From Euryarchaeota archaeon UBA53 (GTDB taxonomy: Archaea; Thermoplasmatota; Poseidoniia; Poseidoniales; Poseidoniaceae): 21,847 nt of DNA. A model generated the notes under the pieces. It had not been told where the DNA came from. It was given only the letters and a program-made list of their open reading frames with translations, and ran no database searches. Within the stretch, counting starts at the first letter, position 1, and every line of letters starts with the position of its first letter. Below are positions 7,889-16,355 of this stretch, piece after piece. Location: NCBI GenBank assembly GCA_002507425.1, contig DAZU01000088.1, positions 1-21,847 on the forward strand, read 5' to 3'. The position numbers were made by a program, and so were the translations under genes.

Positions 7889-10613
7889 AGATATTGACGA
7901 GAGCGAAATTGGAACTGGAATGCCTGATGCGAGTCTACTGAACCGCTCATTAGATGATGAAATGAAAAATTCCTACATAAATTATGCAATGTCAGTCATA
8001 ATTGGAAGAGCCCTTCCAGACGCAAGAGATGGCCTGAAACCTGTGCACAGGCGTGTTCTATACGGCATGTATGAGGGCGGGCATACATCCGACAAAAAAT
8101 TCAGCAAATCAGCAAGATCTGTCGGAGAAGTGATGGGTAAGTATCACCCTCACGGAGACCAATCAATATACGACACAATGGTCAGGATGGCCCAAGAATT
8201 TTCATTGAGGTATCCTCTAGTTGATGGTCAGGGAAACTTTGGCTCGATAGATGGAGACCCTCCTGCCGCAATGAGGTATACTGAAAGTCGATTGGATAAA
8301 ATAGCCAAGCACATGCTTGAAGACATAGAGAAGGATACAGTCGACTTTCAACCAAATTTTGATGATTCAGAACAAGAGCCAACAGTTCTCCCCTCACGAC
8401 TTCCTAATCTATTGCTGAATGGAAGTGATGGTATTGCTGTTGGAATGGCAACAAGAATACCACCTCACAATCTTACAGAGGTTTCTGGAGCGGTAAAACT
8501 GCATGTTGATACCATATTGGAAGAAGGAGTTGAAAACAAGGGAATGCCTGATTTGTCTATCGAACAATACATGGAACACGTAAAAGGCCCTGACTTTCCA
8601 ACTGGAGCATCTATACACGGAATAGACGGAATATATGACATGTACATGAATGGGAAAGGGAGATTTCATGTAAGGTCAAAATGCGATGTCGTTGATGACA
8701 ATAGCGGGAAGAAAATCATTGTTCATGAGATTCCTTACCAGGTAAAGAAGGCGGATATGCTCGTACAGATTGCTGATTTAGTAACCAAAGGCACCGTTGT
8801 AGGAATTAGAGATATAAGAGACGAATCCTCAAAAGAAGGAATAAGAGTTGTTATTGAGGTAAAAAATAATGCAGATCCACATGCAGTTCTAAACCAGTTG
8901 TATAAGTCTAGCAGACTACAAGAATCCTATTCTGCGAATATGATGGGAATTCTAGATGGTAGACCTGTTTTACTTACATTGCCTGTAATGCTTCACACCT
9001 ATGTATCTCACAGAGAGGCTGTCATCGAGAGGAGAGCAAAATACAACCTAGACAAAGCAGAAGCGAGAGCACATATACTAGAGGGACTTGTAAAAGCTCA
9101 AGATAGGATTGATGATGTCATAACTGCGGGAAAAGGAAGTTCCAGTCGCGAGCAGTTTGAATCAATTTTACAAGGAAATGAGACCTTTCCAGGTATTCCT
9201 GTCTTCAGTTTTACCTTAGCACAATCAAAAGCAATAGCTGAAAGAAGATTATATCAATTGAGTAAACTCGATGTGGAGAAAGTTCAGAATGAATTTGAAG
9301 AGTTACAAATTAAGATAGCAGACCTGAGAGATATTATATCCTCACGGGCAAGACGTCTGGAAATCCTAATTTCCGAGATGAATGATGTGGTCGAAAAGCA
9401 CGGAGATGATCGAAGATCATTTATTGATCCTATGCCTCTATCAATGGACAGAGAAGACCTGATTGAAGAGAGAGCGATAGTTATTACACTAACTAATGAT
9501 AACTACATCAGACACCTACCTGCTGAGGCATTCAGAATGCAAAACCGAGGTGGGAAGGGTATGAAAGGGGTTCAGACCAAGAATGAAGACTTCCCAACTA
9601 CCTTGATTACTTGCTTTAGTAAAGATAGATTACTTATTTTTACAAACAGGTCTGCAACAAAAAAAGATCAAAATGGAAATGAAGTTCCATACAATGAAGG
9701 CAGGGTTTATGGCCTAAAAGCGTGGGAAACACCTCAAGGTTCAAGGACGAGTAGAGGAAGTCACATCAGGAATGTATTAGGACTCAAAGACGATGAAACC
9801 GTTGTTTCTATAATTCCTCTTAGCAAGGACCTTATCGAGGAACCAGATAATTACTATCTTGCATTTGCTACTCGAAATGGAGTCATTAAGAAAAGTAGAC
9901 TTTCTGATTATGTAAAGATAAATAGAAACGGGAAGAAAGCCATTAACCTTGCTGCAAGTGATGAATTAGTATCCGTCAGAAGTGGAACAGATGAACATGA
10001 TGTGGTTATGGTGTCAAACTTAGGCAGAGCTTGTAGGTTTGAATTGTCATCAGTTAGAACTCAAGGCAGAGTTTCGAGTGGCGTTCGTGGAATAAAAGTC
10101 GAAGGTGAAGCGAAACTAGCTGGCATGATATTGACAAATGACATCAATACTAGCGTTTTGACCTTATCCAAACACGGTATGGGTAAGAGAACCAGGCTTG
10201 GAAAGGGCGAAAAAATATTGACTATTAGAGATGGAGAGCAAGTTTATGATGACGAGGGTAACCCAAAGACAGAAATGGATGGTTACAGAATAACTAGAAG
10301 AGGAGGAAAAGGTGTTATCACAATGAATTTGAATGATGGAGACCTAATCTCGAGAGTACACCAGATCCCTAATCTTGAGGATCAACTTTTCCTATTATCT
10401 GGAAAGGGTATAGTGATTAGAATATCTGCTATTCAGACTAAGGAAACAACTGGTAGGTCCTCAAAAGGTACTAGAGTGATGGAATTAAGGTCAAAAGACA
10501 AGAAAACATTTATCGATGAATTGATATTTAGTGCAAGAATGCCAATGGAATTGGCAGATGAGATACTCACGGAGAAGAACACAGACGGTGAGAATCAAGA
10601 AGAGGAAGAGTGA
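7878..10613 (+). CDS. gyrA: DNA gyrase subunit A
   Basis: Breakage-reunion subunit of gyrase. The start is TTG at 7878, fixed by the Shine-Dalgarno site at 7863-7871, and it overlaps gyrB by 11 bases. The N-terminus carries GRALPDARDGLKPVHRR (residues 43-59), the helix-turn-helix region with GKYHPHGD (87-94), and the catalytic Tyr134 in AMRYTE (E. coli Tyr122). In the quinolone pocket, the E. coli Ser83 position is Gln95 and Asp87 is Asp99. A GyrA box, QNRGGKG (555-561), starts the DNA-wrapping beta-pinwheel, which marks true gyrase rather than topoisomerase IV; further RRGGKG-like blades follow. The C-terminus ends in an acidic tail (ENQEEEE). At 911 aa it has the usual full length. Confidence 0.98.
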   Translation: MTSEDIDESEIGTGMPDASLLNRSLDDEMKNSYINYAMSVIIGRALPDARDGLKPVHRRVLYGMYEGGHTSDKKFSKSARSVGEVMGKYHPHGDQSIYDTMVRMAQEFSLRYPLVDGQGNFGSIDGDPPAAMRYTESRLDKIAKHMLEDIEKDTVDFQPNFDDSEQEPTVLPSRLPNLLLNGSDGIAVGMATRIPPHNLTEVSGAVKLHVDTILEEGVENKGMPDLSIEQYMEHVKGPDFPTGASIHGIDGIYDMYMNGKGRFHVRSKCDVVDDNSGKKIIVHEIPYQVKKADMLVQIADLVTKGTVVGIRDIRDESSKEGIRVVIEVKNNADPHAVLNQLYKSSRLQESYSANMMGILDGRPVLLTLPVMLHTYVSHREAVIERRAKYNLDKAEARAHILEGLVKAQDRIDDVITAGKGSSSREQFESILQGNETFPGIPVFSFTLAQSKAIAERRLYQLSKLDVEKVQNEFEELQIKIADLRDIISSRARRLEILISEMNDVVEKHGDDRRSFIDPMPLSMDREDLIEERAIVITLTNDNYIRHLPAEAFRMQNRGGKGMKGVQTKNEDFPTTLITCFSKDRLLIFTNRSATKKDQNGNEVPYNEGRVYGLKAWETPQGSRTSRGSHIRNVLGLKDDETVVSIIPLSKDLIEEPDNYYLAFATRNGVIKKSRLSDYVKINRNGKKAINLAASDELVSVRSGTDEHDVVMVSNLGRACRFELSSVRTQGRVSSGVRGIKVEGEAKLAGMILTNDINTSVLTLSKHGMGKRTRLGKGEKILTIRDGEQVYDDEGNPKTEMDGYRITRRGGKGVITMNLNDGDLISRVHQIPNLEDQLFLLSGKGIVIRISAIQTKETTGRSSKGTRVMELRSKDKKTFIDELIFSARMPMELADEILTEKNTDGENQEEEE

Positions 10614-10687
10614 CCTTCTATCCGACGGGTTCAAAGACACAACCTACGTCTGAAGAGTGAAGAGAGAGTAAGCAAAGAGGTGTTGAT

Positions 10688-11941
10688 ATGGACGAAAAAA
10701 ATCTGATATATGATTGGAATGTCATTGATTACGAGTATTCTAGGAACTCCGCCAATCATCCCCATGAAATTTGGTTTGATGATGAAACTCTAAGAGATGG
10801 TTTGCAAAGCCCAAGCGCAGTAAACCCACCTATAGAACGTAAGATTGAGCTTTTGACATACATGGAAAAATTAGGAATTCAGAAAGTCGATCTCGGACTT
10901 CCAGGGGCTGGCCCCTTCCATCTTCAGCACATAGATTCCATGCTAACCCACATAACAGAGAATGATTTCAAAATCAAACCAGGTGCTGCGGTTAGAACAC
11001 TTATGAATGACATAGAGCCACTTGTAGATCTCCAAGCTAAGCACGAAATGCAAATTCAAGCCAGTGCTTTTCTAGGAACCAGCCCAATTCGTCAATACAC
11101 GGAAAATTGGAATATGGATAAGTTGGTTTCAACAATGGAGAAAGCCGTTTCATATGCAGTTGAGAATGATATCCCTGTTATGTTTGTAACAGAAGATACG
11201 ACAAGATCAAAGCCTGAAGATGTTAAACTGATTTATCAGCGAGCTATGGAATTAGGAGCAGATAGGTTGTGTGTCTGTGACACCTGTGGGCATGTTACAC
11301 CTAATGGCGTAACACAATTACTTTCATTCATAGATGAAGAAGTTATCAAAGACGGTGGATATAATCGCAGAGATATCGAAGTTAACTGGCATGGTCATCA
11401 AGATAGAGGATTAGGAGTTGCTAATAATTTGGCAGCCGTGGATGCAGGGGCTGATGTGATACATGGAACAGCTTTAGGTGTTGGAGAAAGAGCAGGAAAT
11501 GCCCCTATCGACCAAACATTGGTCAACTTATCCTTGATGGGTATAATAAATAACGACTTATCATTATTGAATGAATATGTAGAAAAGGCCAATGAATACA
11601 TTACAGTTCCCCTTCCTAGAAACTACCCTGTGTTTGGGAAAGATGCTTTTGAAACTGGTACTGGAGTTCATGCAAGTGCTGTTATAAAAGCTATACGAAA
11701 GGGTGACAATTGGTTGGCCGATAGAGTTTACAGTGGAGTACCAGCAGGTAATTTCGGACTTGAACAGGTAATAAGGGTAGGCCACATGTCAGGAAGATCA
11801 AACATAGTTTATTGGCTTGAAAGTAGAGGTATAGAAGCTTCCGATGAACTTGTCGCTCACCTATTTGAGGTTGCAAAGAGTCAACCAAGAAACATGGAAG
11901 ATGAGGAAATACATTCAGCGATTGCAAATTTCAAAGATTAA
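10688..11941 (+). CDS. 2-isopropylmalate/homocitrate synthase family enzyme (HMGL-like)
   Basis: A TIM-barrel enzyme of the family that condenses acetyl-CoA with a 2-oxoacid. Residues 31-40 give DDETLRDGLQ, the metal and oxoacid site with Arg36; EDTTRS is at 169-174; the metal-ligand motif HGH at 235-237 sits in HGHQDRGLG; and GERAGNAP is at 267-273. FETGTGVHAS (321-330) corresponds to the conserved post-barrel segment. At 417 aa it lacks the C-terminal LeuA allosteric domain, so feedback control of the LeuA type is not expected. The family's usual DGEQ is DGLQ here, as in HMG-CoA lyases. The substrate (2-oxoisovalerate, 2-oxoglutarate, pyruvate or another) cannot be told from sequence. The ATG is preceded by GAGGTG at 10677-10682. 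It lies 74 bases after gyrA, and its stop codon overlaps that of the convergent deacylase. Confidence 0.88.
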   Translation: MDEKNLIYDWNVIDYEYSRNSANHPHEIWFDDETLRDGLQSPSAVNPPIERKIELLTYMEKLGIQKVDLGLPGAGPFHLQHIDSMLTHITENDFKIKPGAAVRTLMNDIEPLVDLQAKHEMQIQASAFLGTSPIRQYTENWNMDKLVSTMEKAVSYAVENDIPVMFVTEDTTRSKPEDVKLIYQRAMELGADRLCVCDTCGHVTPNGVTQLLSFIDEEVIKDGGYNRRDIEVNWHGHQDRGLGVANNLAAVDAGADVIHGTALGVGERAGNAPIDQTLVNLSLMGIINNDLSLLNEYVEKANEYITVPLPRNYPVFGKDAFETGTGVHASAVIKAIRKGDNWLADRVYSGVPAGNFGLEQVIRVGHMSGRSNIVYWLESRGIEASDELVAHLFEVAKSQPRNMEDEEIHSAIANFKD

Positions 11942-13230
11942 GATTCATCTTCTTGCTCTGTCTCTTCCGCATTGATGTGATTCCACTCAGCATCAACTGA
12001 ACCACCTGACCATTCACCTTCCAAATCGATTTCAACCATTTCGCTTTCGTCTCGCCAAATCGCCTCTCCTTCGCTACCATTTACTATCAATACATTTCGA
12101 TTGTCGATCTGTGATTTGAGCAAATCGATATGCTTTGTAACTGGCAAGAAATGCCCAACAGGAGTTCCGGCAGTTACGAAAGGATTCGTAGCTGTGCAAA
12201 TCATAAGCCCGTCTTCTGGTGCAACGACATCAACTGACAACCCAGGAGAACTTGGATCAGAAATAGTTGCTACAACATCTCCTTTCATGACTACACTACC
12301 TGGACTTACGAAAATATCTAACAAACCTCCTTCTCCTGCCCTAAGCCATTTTGAGCCCCCCGCATTGAGTCTAAATCTTGGCCTTGTGGGGTTCTTTGGT
12401 ATTACTTTCAGGGACCTTAAGACATTCAGGCATCCATGAACTGCCACCTTTACAGCGCTTTGATCAAGCCTATTTGCACCTCCACCTTCATACGTAATTG
12501 TAGCAATATCTAACTTATTTGCTATCTTCCTTAAACTACCTTTTGGAGGCCTACTGTCAAGAATAACTTCGATTCCAAATGCCTTTGCCAACAAATTTGA
12601 TTCGGGATGAGATAAATCACCTCTAATTTGGGGCATGTTGGATCTTCCAACTGCTGCGCTGTGTAAATCGATTATTATATCAGAATCGTGAATCAAATTA
12701 TTGGTTACTGTATAGGCCACCCTGGATGTTGTGCTACCTTTTTGAATTCCAGGAAATGCTCTGTTTAAATCTCTCCCATCTGGAAAATATCTTGACTTGG
12801 CCCTGTATCCTGGTAAATTTAGAACTGGAATTATCCTTACAGTCCCAGCCATAGTCTTTGGATCTAGAGGTCCGTCTGGGCCTGTAAACTTGCTAGATAA
12901 TAAATTGGTGCAGGCGCTAGGTCCAGTCAATTCATTTCCGTGAGTACCCCCTATTATTGTCACGATAGGGCCAGGTCTGATACCATGTAAAATTGTCACA
13001 GGAATTGGCCAAGAGTCTCCCATATCAACGTCAAGTAAAGGCATTGAAATTGTTCGCATGTGCCCCTTTTTTACCCGCTTTCGCATAAAACGGAACTCTT
13101 TCCAGTCCGAACTCCTATCCCATTCAGGTCTACCTTCGGATTCATGCTCCTCAAGCGCTTTTTTTATTGCCAAGCGCCGATCTTTAGGAAGCTCATGGGC
13201 CACGCGAACCTTCCTTTTCTTCCCGCCCAT
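11938..13230 (-). CDS. Succinylglutamate desuccinylase/aspartoacylase-type zinc deacylase (M14 family)
   Basis: A predicted zinc amidohydrolase of the AstE/AspA group, which hydrolyses N-acyl amino acids or similar amides. The zinc ligands are visible as His97 and Glu100 in GGTHGNE and His190 in DLHSA. RDLNRAFPG (153-161) is the substrate-carboxylate motif, and Glu248 in TYEGG is the likely catalytic base. Residues about 299-365 form a lipoyl-like barrel-sandwich region (GGLLDIFVSPGSVVMKGD), common in this family. The N-terminal 57 residues are strongly basic (GGKKRKVRV) and the C-terminal tail is acidic; neither belongs to the catalytic core. The ATG (13230-13228) gives full length at 430 aa. 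The physiological substrate is unknown; succinylglutamate or acetylaspartate should not be assumed. Confidence 0.88.
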   Translation of the reverse strand: MGGKKRKVRVAHELPKDRRLAIKKALEEHESEGRPEWDRSSDWKEFRFMRKRVKKGHMRTISMPLLDVDMGDSWPIPVTILHGIRPGPIVTIIGGTHGNELTGPSACTNLLSSKFTGPDGPLDPKTMAGTVRIIPVLNLPGYRAKSRYFPDGRDLNRAFPGIQKGSTTSRVAYTVTNNLIHDSDIIIDLHSAAVGRSNMPQIRGDLSHPESNLLAKAFGIEVILDSRPPKGSLRKIANKLDIATITYEGGGANRLDQSAVKVAVHGCLNVLRSLKVIPKNPTRPRFRLNAGGSKWLRAGEGGLLDIFVSPGSVVMKGDVVATISDPSSPGLSVDVVAPEDGLMICTATNPFVTAGTPVGHFLPVTKHIDLLKSQIDNRNVLIVNGSEGEAIWRDESEMVEIDLEGEWSGGSVDAEWNHINAEETEQEDES

Positions 13231-13306
13231 GTTTGCCCATCTGAAGGTGTATCATCAAGGTGATGGAAGGGAATAGAAAATCAACCCCCTAGTTTTGTAT
13301 GCAATC

Positions 13307-13771
13307 ATGGGCCTGAGTGTTCAGAGACAATATGCCCCAAATTCCATCTGTTTTGGCTGTGGTCCAGCTAATGAGAATGGATTGAAGATCGAATCGCATA
13401 GATGCGAAAATGGCCTTGAGATGAAGTTCATACCCTCAGAACACCATCAAGCATTCCCGGGCATGATAAACGGCGGTATAATTGGAAGTATAATGGATTG
13501 TCATGGAAACTGGGCTGCTGCAATAGCTATTATGGACTTTTTAGGACTTGATGAGCCCCCTTGTACTGTTACTGCAAATTATTCAATTTCACTGCGAAGA
13601 CCAACTCCTCATGGAAAAGAATTACAGGTAAAAGCAGAGATTGTAGAGATTGAGAAAGACAGGGCTGAAGTCAAGATGATTCTTACCGTCGAAGATATTG
13701 TTTGTGCTACTGGAAGGGGATTGTTCGTCGCTGTAAAAGAAGGGCACCCAGCATATCATCGGTGGTCTTAA
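13307..13771 (+). CDS. PaaI/acyl-CoA thioesterase-like hotdog protein
   Basis: Small hotdog-fold protein (154 aa from ATG 13307; an in-frame TTG at 13295 would add 4 residues). It opens with CFGCGPANENGL (residues 15-26), a pattern typical of a thioesterase subgroup close to PaaI. The active-site region reads HHQAFPGMINGGIIGSIMD (46-64): the usual HGG is NGG, and Asp64 takes the place of the catalytic acid. A core helix and the strand with NYSISLRRPTP follow. Expected role: hydrolysis of an acyl-CoA thioester in the cytoplasm; the substrate is unknown. Its stop codon TAA shares a base with the next ATG (TAATG, 13769-13773), so it is co-translated with the SprT-like gene. It is divergent from the deacylase across about 76 bases. 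Confidence 0.82.
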   Translation: MGLSVQRQYAPNSICFGCGPANENGLKIESHRCENGLEMKFIPSEHHQAFPGMINGGIIGSIMDCHGNWAAAIAIMDFLGLDEPPCTVTANYSISLRRPTPHGKELQVKAEIVEIEKDRAEVKMILTVEDIVCATGRGLFVAVKEGHPAYHRWS

Positions 13772-14310
13772 TGGCTAAGCCTAATGTTCAGCAAATTAGA
13801 TTTCTTGAGGATTTAAAATTATTTGTTATTGAGGTCATGAGTAGTTTTGATATTTGGAGTAAACAACAACTTACATCACTAAGTTATGTTAAACTCGGAG
13901 TTCTGAGAAAAAATGCCACTCAGAGGCACGGAGTCACTAGATGGAAAAGGGGTGTAAAGGCTCCAAAACATATACACGAAGTTGACGTTGTGGATTTGCA
14001 CCCAAGACTTCTTTTTGAGGATTGGAAACCATATGCTGCATGGGTATTGCACCACGAATTCGTTCATGCTCTAGGTTACTTCGCCCATGATTCTGCATTC
14101 AGAACTTTAGAGCAACTTTGGCCTAGTAAAAAATCATCCAAGATGGGATCTAAATTTACAGAAATGCTTCGTCGTGAGAAAGCAACTTGGTTATGGGTTT
14201 GTCCCAAATGCAAAAAGGAGTTTCCAAGACAGAAACAGGGTAACGGACGATACATGTGTAAAACCTGCAAGTGTGCTCTTGATGATGTGCCCATGACTGC
14301 GTCACAGTGA
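13771..14310 (+). CDS. SprT-like zinc metalloprotease with C-terminal zinc ribbon
   Basis: A 179-aa protein starting at the ATG in the TAATG overlap; a frame opening further upstream at 13702 would overlap the thioesterase heavily and is not used. The catalytic motif HEFVH is at residues 95-99, followed by His106 in HDSAFR, matching the SprT pattern HExxH...H.xxFR. A treble-clef or ribbon zinc site follows: Cys144 and Cys147 in CPKC, Cys163 and Cys166 in CKTC. The SprT/Spartan superfamily includes proteases that degrade proteins crosslinked to DNA. That role here is inference, since some bacterial SprT proteins have no proven function. Coupling to a thioesterase has no obvious functional explanation. 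Confidence 0.83.
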   Translation: MAKPNVQQIRFLEDLKLFVIEVMSSFDIWSKQQLTSLSYVKLGVLRKNATQRHGVTRWKRGVKAPKHIHEVDVVDLHPRLLFEDWKPYAAWVLHHEFVHALGYFAHDSAFRTLEQLWPSKKSSKMGSKFTEMLRREKATWLWVCPKCKKEFPRQKQGNGRYMCKTCKCALDDVPMTASQ

Positions 14311-14336
14311 TTAACACCATAATTTAGCAATCATAT

Positions 14337-16355
14337 GTGCGGGTTACAATCATACTACTGGTTTGTTTTAGCCTGACTCTACCACTCTGTTCCGCAGCTG
14401 TGGACTCACAGGAAGGTGGGGGAGAACTGTGGTTCTCTTGTGAGGATATGTATAATTGCAACTTGACAGAATATCATACAGGTGAAGCTAGCGTTGGGGG
14501 GAATATCAACTCTGCATCTCCATTATCTCCAGAAACCGTGTTTATAGAATTACCAATGGCACCAACTCAAACAGATATTGCTCTAATTCCTGATGTAATC
14601 AAGGAATTACAAGTTGACCTTAGGTATGAGGATGATTTAATCGGTCTAACAAGACCGGATTTAGAAGTAACCGTCATAATTGCTCAATCCACTACTAAGA
14701 TTGAATTTGAAGGAGATAATAATCCAATAGATGGATCATCTGGACCGTATAAGGTTGAATCTGAACCAATTAATCATAACGGTGATAGATTACTTTGGCC
14801 CGGGGAAGAGATAAGAATTCTATTGCAATTTGAAGTAGATAGACCAGGAAACTGGCAGTTGAGCCTCAGGGGATCATCATTCATGAATTTGGATGTGATA
14901 TGGTCTGAGAATATAGAATCCAGAGATATCGATGAGCCATCTTCAGACTCTTCGCCAATTGTTACAGATTTTGATACTGTTCATTACGGAGCCTTGGTAG
15001 GAGATGATAGAGATTGTTGGACCTTTGAAGTCTTTGAACATGAATTACTAAAGATCACTTTTGAATGGGAAGAAGTACCAGCGGAGATTGCCCAGAACCA
15101 TGGCAGGCCTGACCTCATATTGCCCGACAGAAGAATGGCTCCTACACCCGATCTTACTACTGAAGTTATTAACGGAGAAACTAAAGTTACTTGGCTATGG
15201 AGAGCTTTACCAACTGGCGAATACGACATGTGTATAGGCGGAAAGCTTAATTCATTCCAACCATACAAATGGATTGGTTTGATTGCTTTCGAGAGTTTTG
15301 GGCCTACATCTCCTGAGGAATTCAATTATGAATCTTGGGAATGGCCCGGACTTGGTATGAAAGGTGATAGTAATAACGCAGTCGAGTTAAAGGGTGAATC
15401 AGGCTATATGGCCATGATTCTGTGTCTTGCTGTTGTGGTCGGATTGATGATCGAATTAAGAAAGGGTTCGACTTCAAAACCCATAAGATATGGTGTATTC
15501 CTGCCCGGTGTTTTCATACTTCTTATCGGAGGGGTTTTATCTCCTATGTGGTCTGTTGCTGAGGATATTCAGACTTCAAATGAGATGACACTCGAGGAAT
15601 TAATTGATTCGAGATTGGATCAAATATGGCACGCATCCCACCCCTCAACACCTGCTTCTTCGAGAGCAATCCATGTTGGTTCTACAATGGGAATGTTGGA
15701 TGGAGAAACCCTCTCAATAAAACTCAACGCAGATGAGGCTTGGCCGCTTGATGATGGTCGCTGGCAACTCTACATACCTGAAATGTATCAATTAGATTTA
15801 GAGTCTATGATATTTGCAAAAGTTGCTCAAAAATCAACAACTGGTGTGTCGGACAACCTTCTAGATTCACATTCAAGAAATTTCATATTACTATCCGCTA
15901 GAACACTGGTCCTCGACCTACTTATGTTGGAAGCGATGTTAGTAGTTGATGAATTACCGAATTCAAATATCATATTATTTGAAACAAAAATGGAGCAATC
16001 CCAGAGCATTGGATTAGTGCAAGATCCTGTTTGGGGCACGAGACCTATCGACATTCCTGAAGATAGGTGGAGGTACATGCAAGAGAATCTTTATCCCAGT
16101 CTAATCGCAATAATCATGCTAGATGGCGATAGTGATGATTTAGAATTTAGAATTACTGCTGATTCAGATATTGAACATGAAATGTTATATTCATCGCATG
16201 CTGTTATGCCCTCTGAACCCTTAATCGAGTCAGATTATTTATTGATAATTGCGGGTTTATCCTTAACAATAATTGGGCTATTAGCAGAAAACAATCGCAG
16301 AAAGAAAGCAAAATCAATCTTTATCAGTATGTCTGAAGGTAGCAAATGGAATTAA
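14337..16355 (+). CDS. Secreted/membrane protein with two ectodomains and three C-terminal helices, function unknown
   Basis: I do not recognise a family. The start is GTG at 14337 (an ATG two bases upstream is out of frame) and gives a signal peptide (IILLVCFSLTLPLCSA, residues 5-20). The first ectodomain, about 22-356, is beta-rich and acidic, with a CEDMYNC pair near its start (35-41). Hydrophobic helices lie at about 357-374, 384-402 and 634-650. The implied topology is ectodomain, TM1, short loop, TM2, second ectodomain (403-632), TM3, then a basic cytoplasmic tail (NNRRKKAK). It starts 26 bases after the SprT-like gene, possibly in the same transcript, and its stop codon overlaps that of the convergent TerB-like gene. 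The long signal-anchored beta-rich region is similar in style to other envelope proteins of this window, but no homology is claimed. Confidence 0.78.
   Translation: MRVTIILLVCFSLTLPLCSAAVDSQEGGGELWFSCEDMYNCNLTEYHTGEASVGGNINSASPLSPETVFIELPMAPTQTDIALIPDVIKELQVDLRYEDDLIGLTRPDLEVTVIIAQSTTKIEFEGDNNPIDGSSGPYKVESEPINHNGDRLLWPGEEIRILLQFEVDRPGNWQLSLRGSSFMNLDVIWSENIESRDIDEPSSDSSPIVTDFDTVHYGALVGDDRDCWTFEVFEHELLKITFEWEEVPAEIAQNHGRPDLILPDRRMAPTPDLTTEVINGETKVTWLWRALPTGEYDMCIGGKLNSFQPYKWIGLIAFESFGPTSPEEFNYESWEWPGLGMKGDSNNAVELKGESGYMAMILCLAVVVGLMIELRKGSTSKPIRYGVFLPGVFILLIGGVLSPMWSVAEDIQTSNEMTLEELIDSRLDQIWHASHPSTPASSRAIHVGSTMGMLDGETLSIKLNADEAWPLDDGRWQLYIPEMYQLDLESMIFAKVAQKSTTGVSDNLLDSHSRNFILLSARTLVLDLLMLEAMLVVDELPNSNIILFETKMEQSQSIGLVQDPVWGTRPIDIPEDRWRYMQENLYPSLIAIIMLDGDSDDLEFRITADSDIEHEMLYSSHAVMPSEPLIESDYLLIIAGLSLTIIGLLAENNRRKKAKSIFISMSEGSKWN

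Noticed and set aside
13702..13770. Upstream start for the SprT-like gene
   Set aside because: The extension lies wholly inside the thioesterase and adds a basic peptide unlike the family; the TAATG ATG at 13771 is the natural start.
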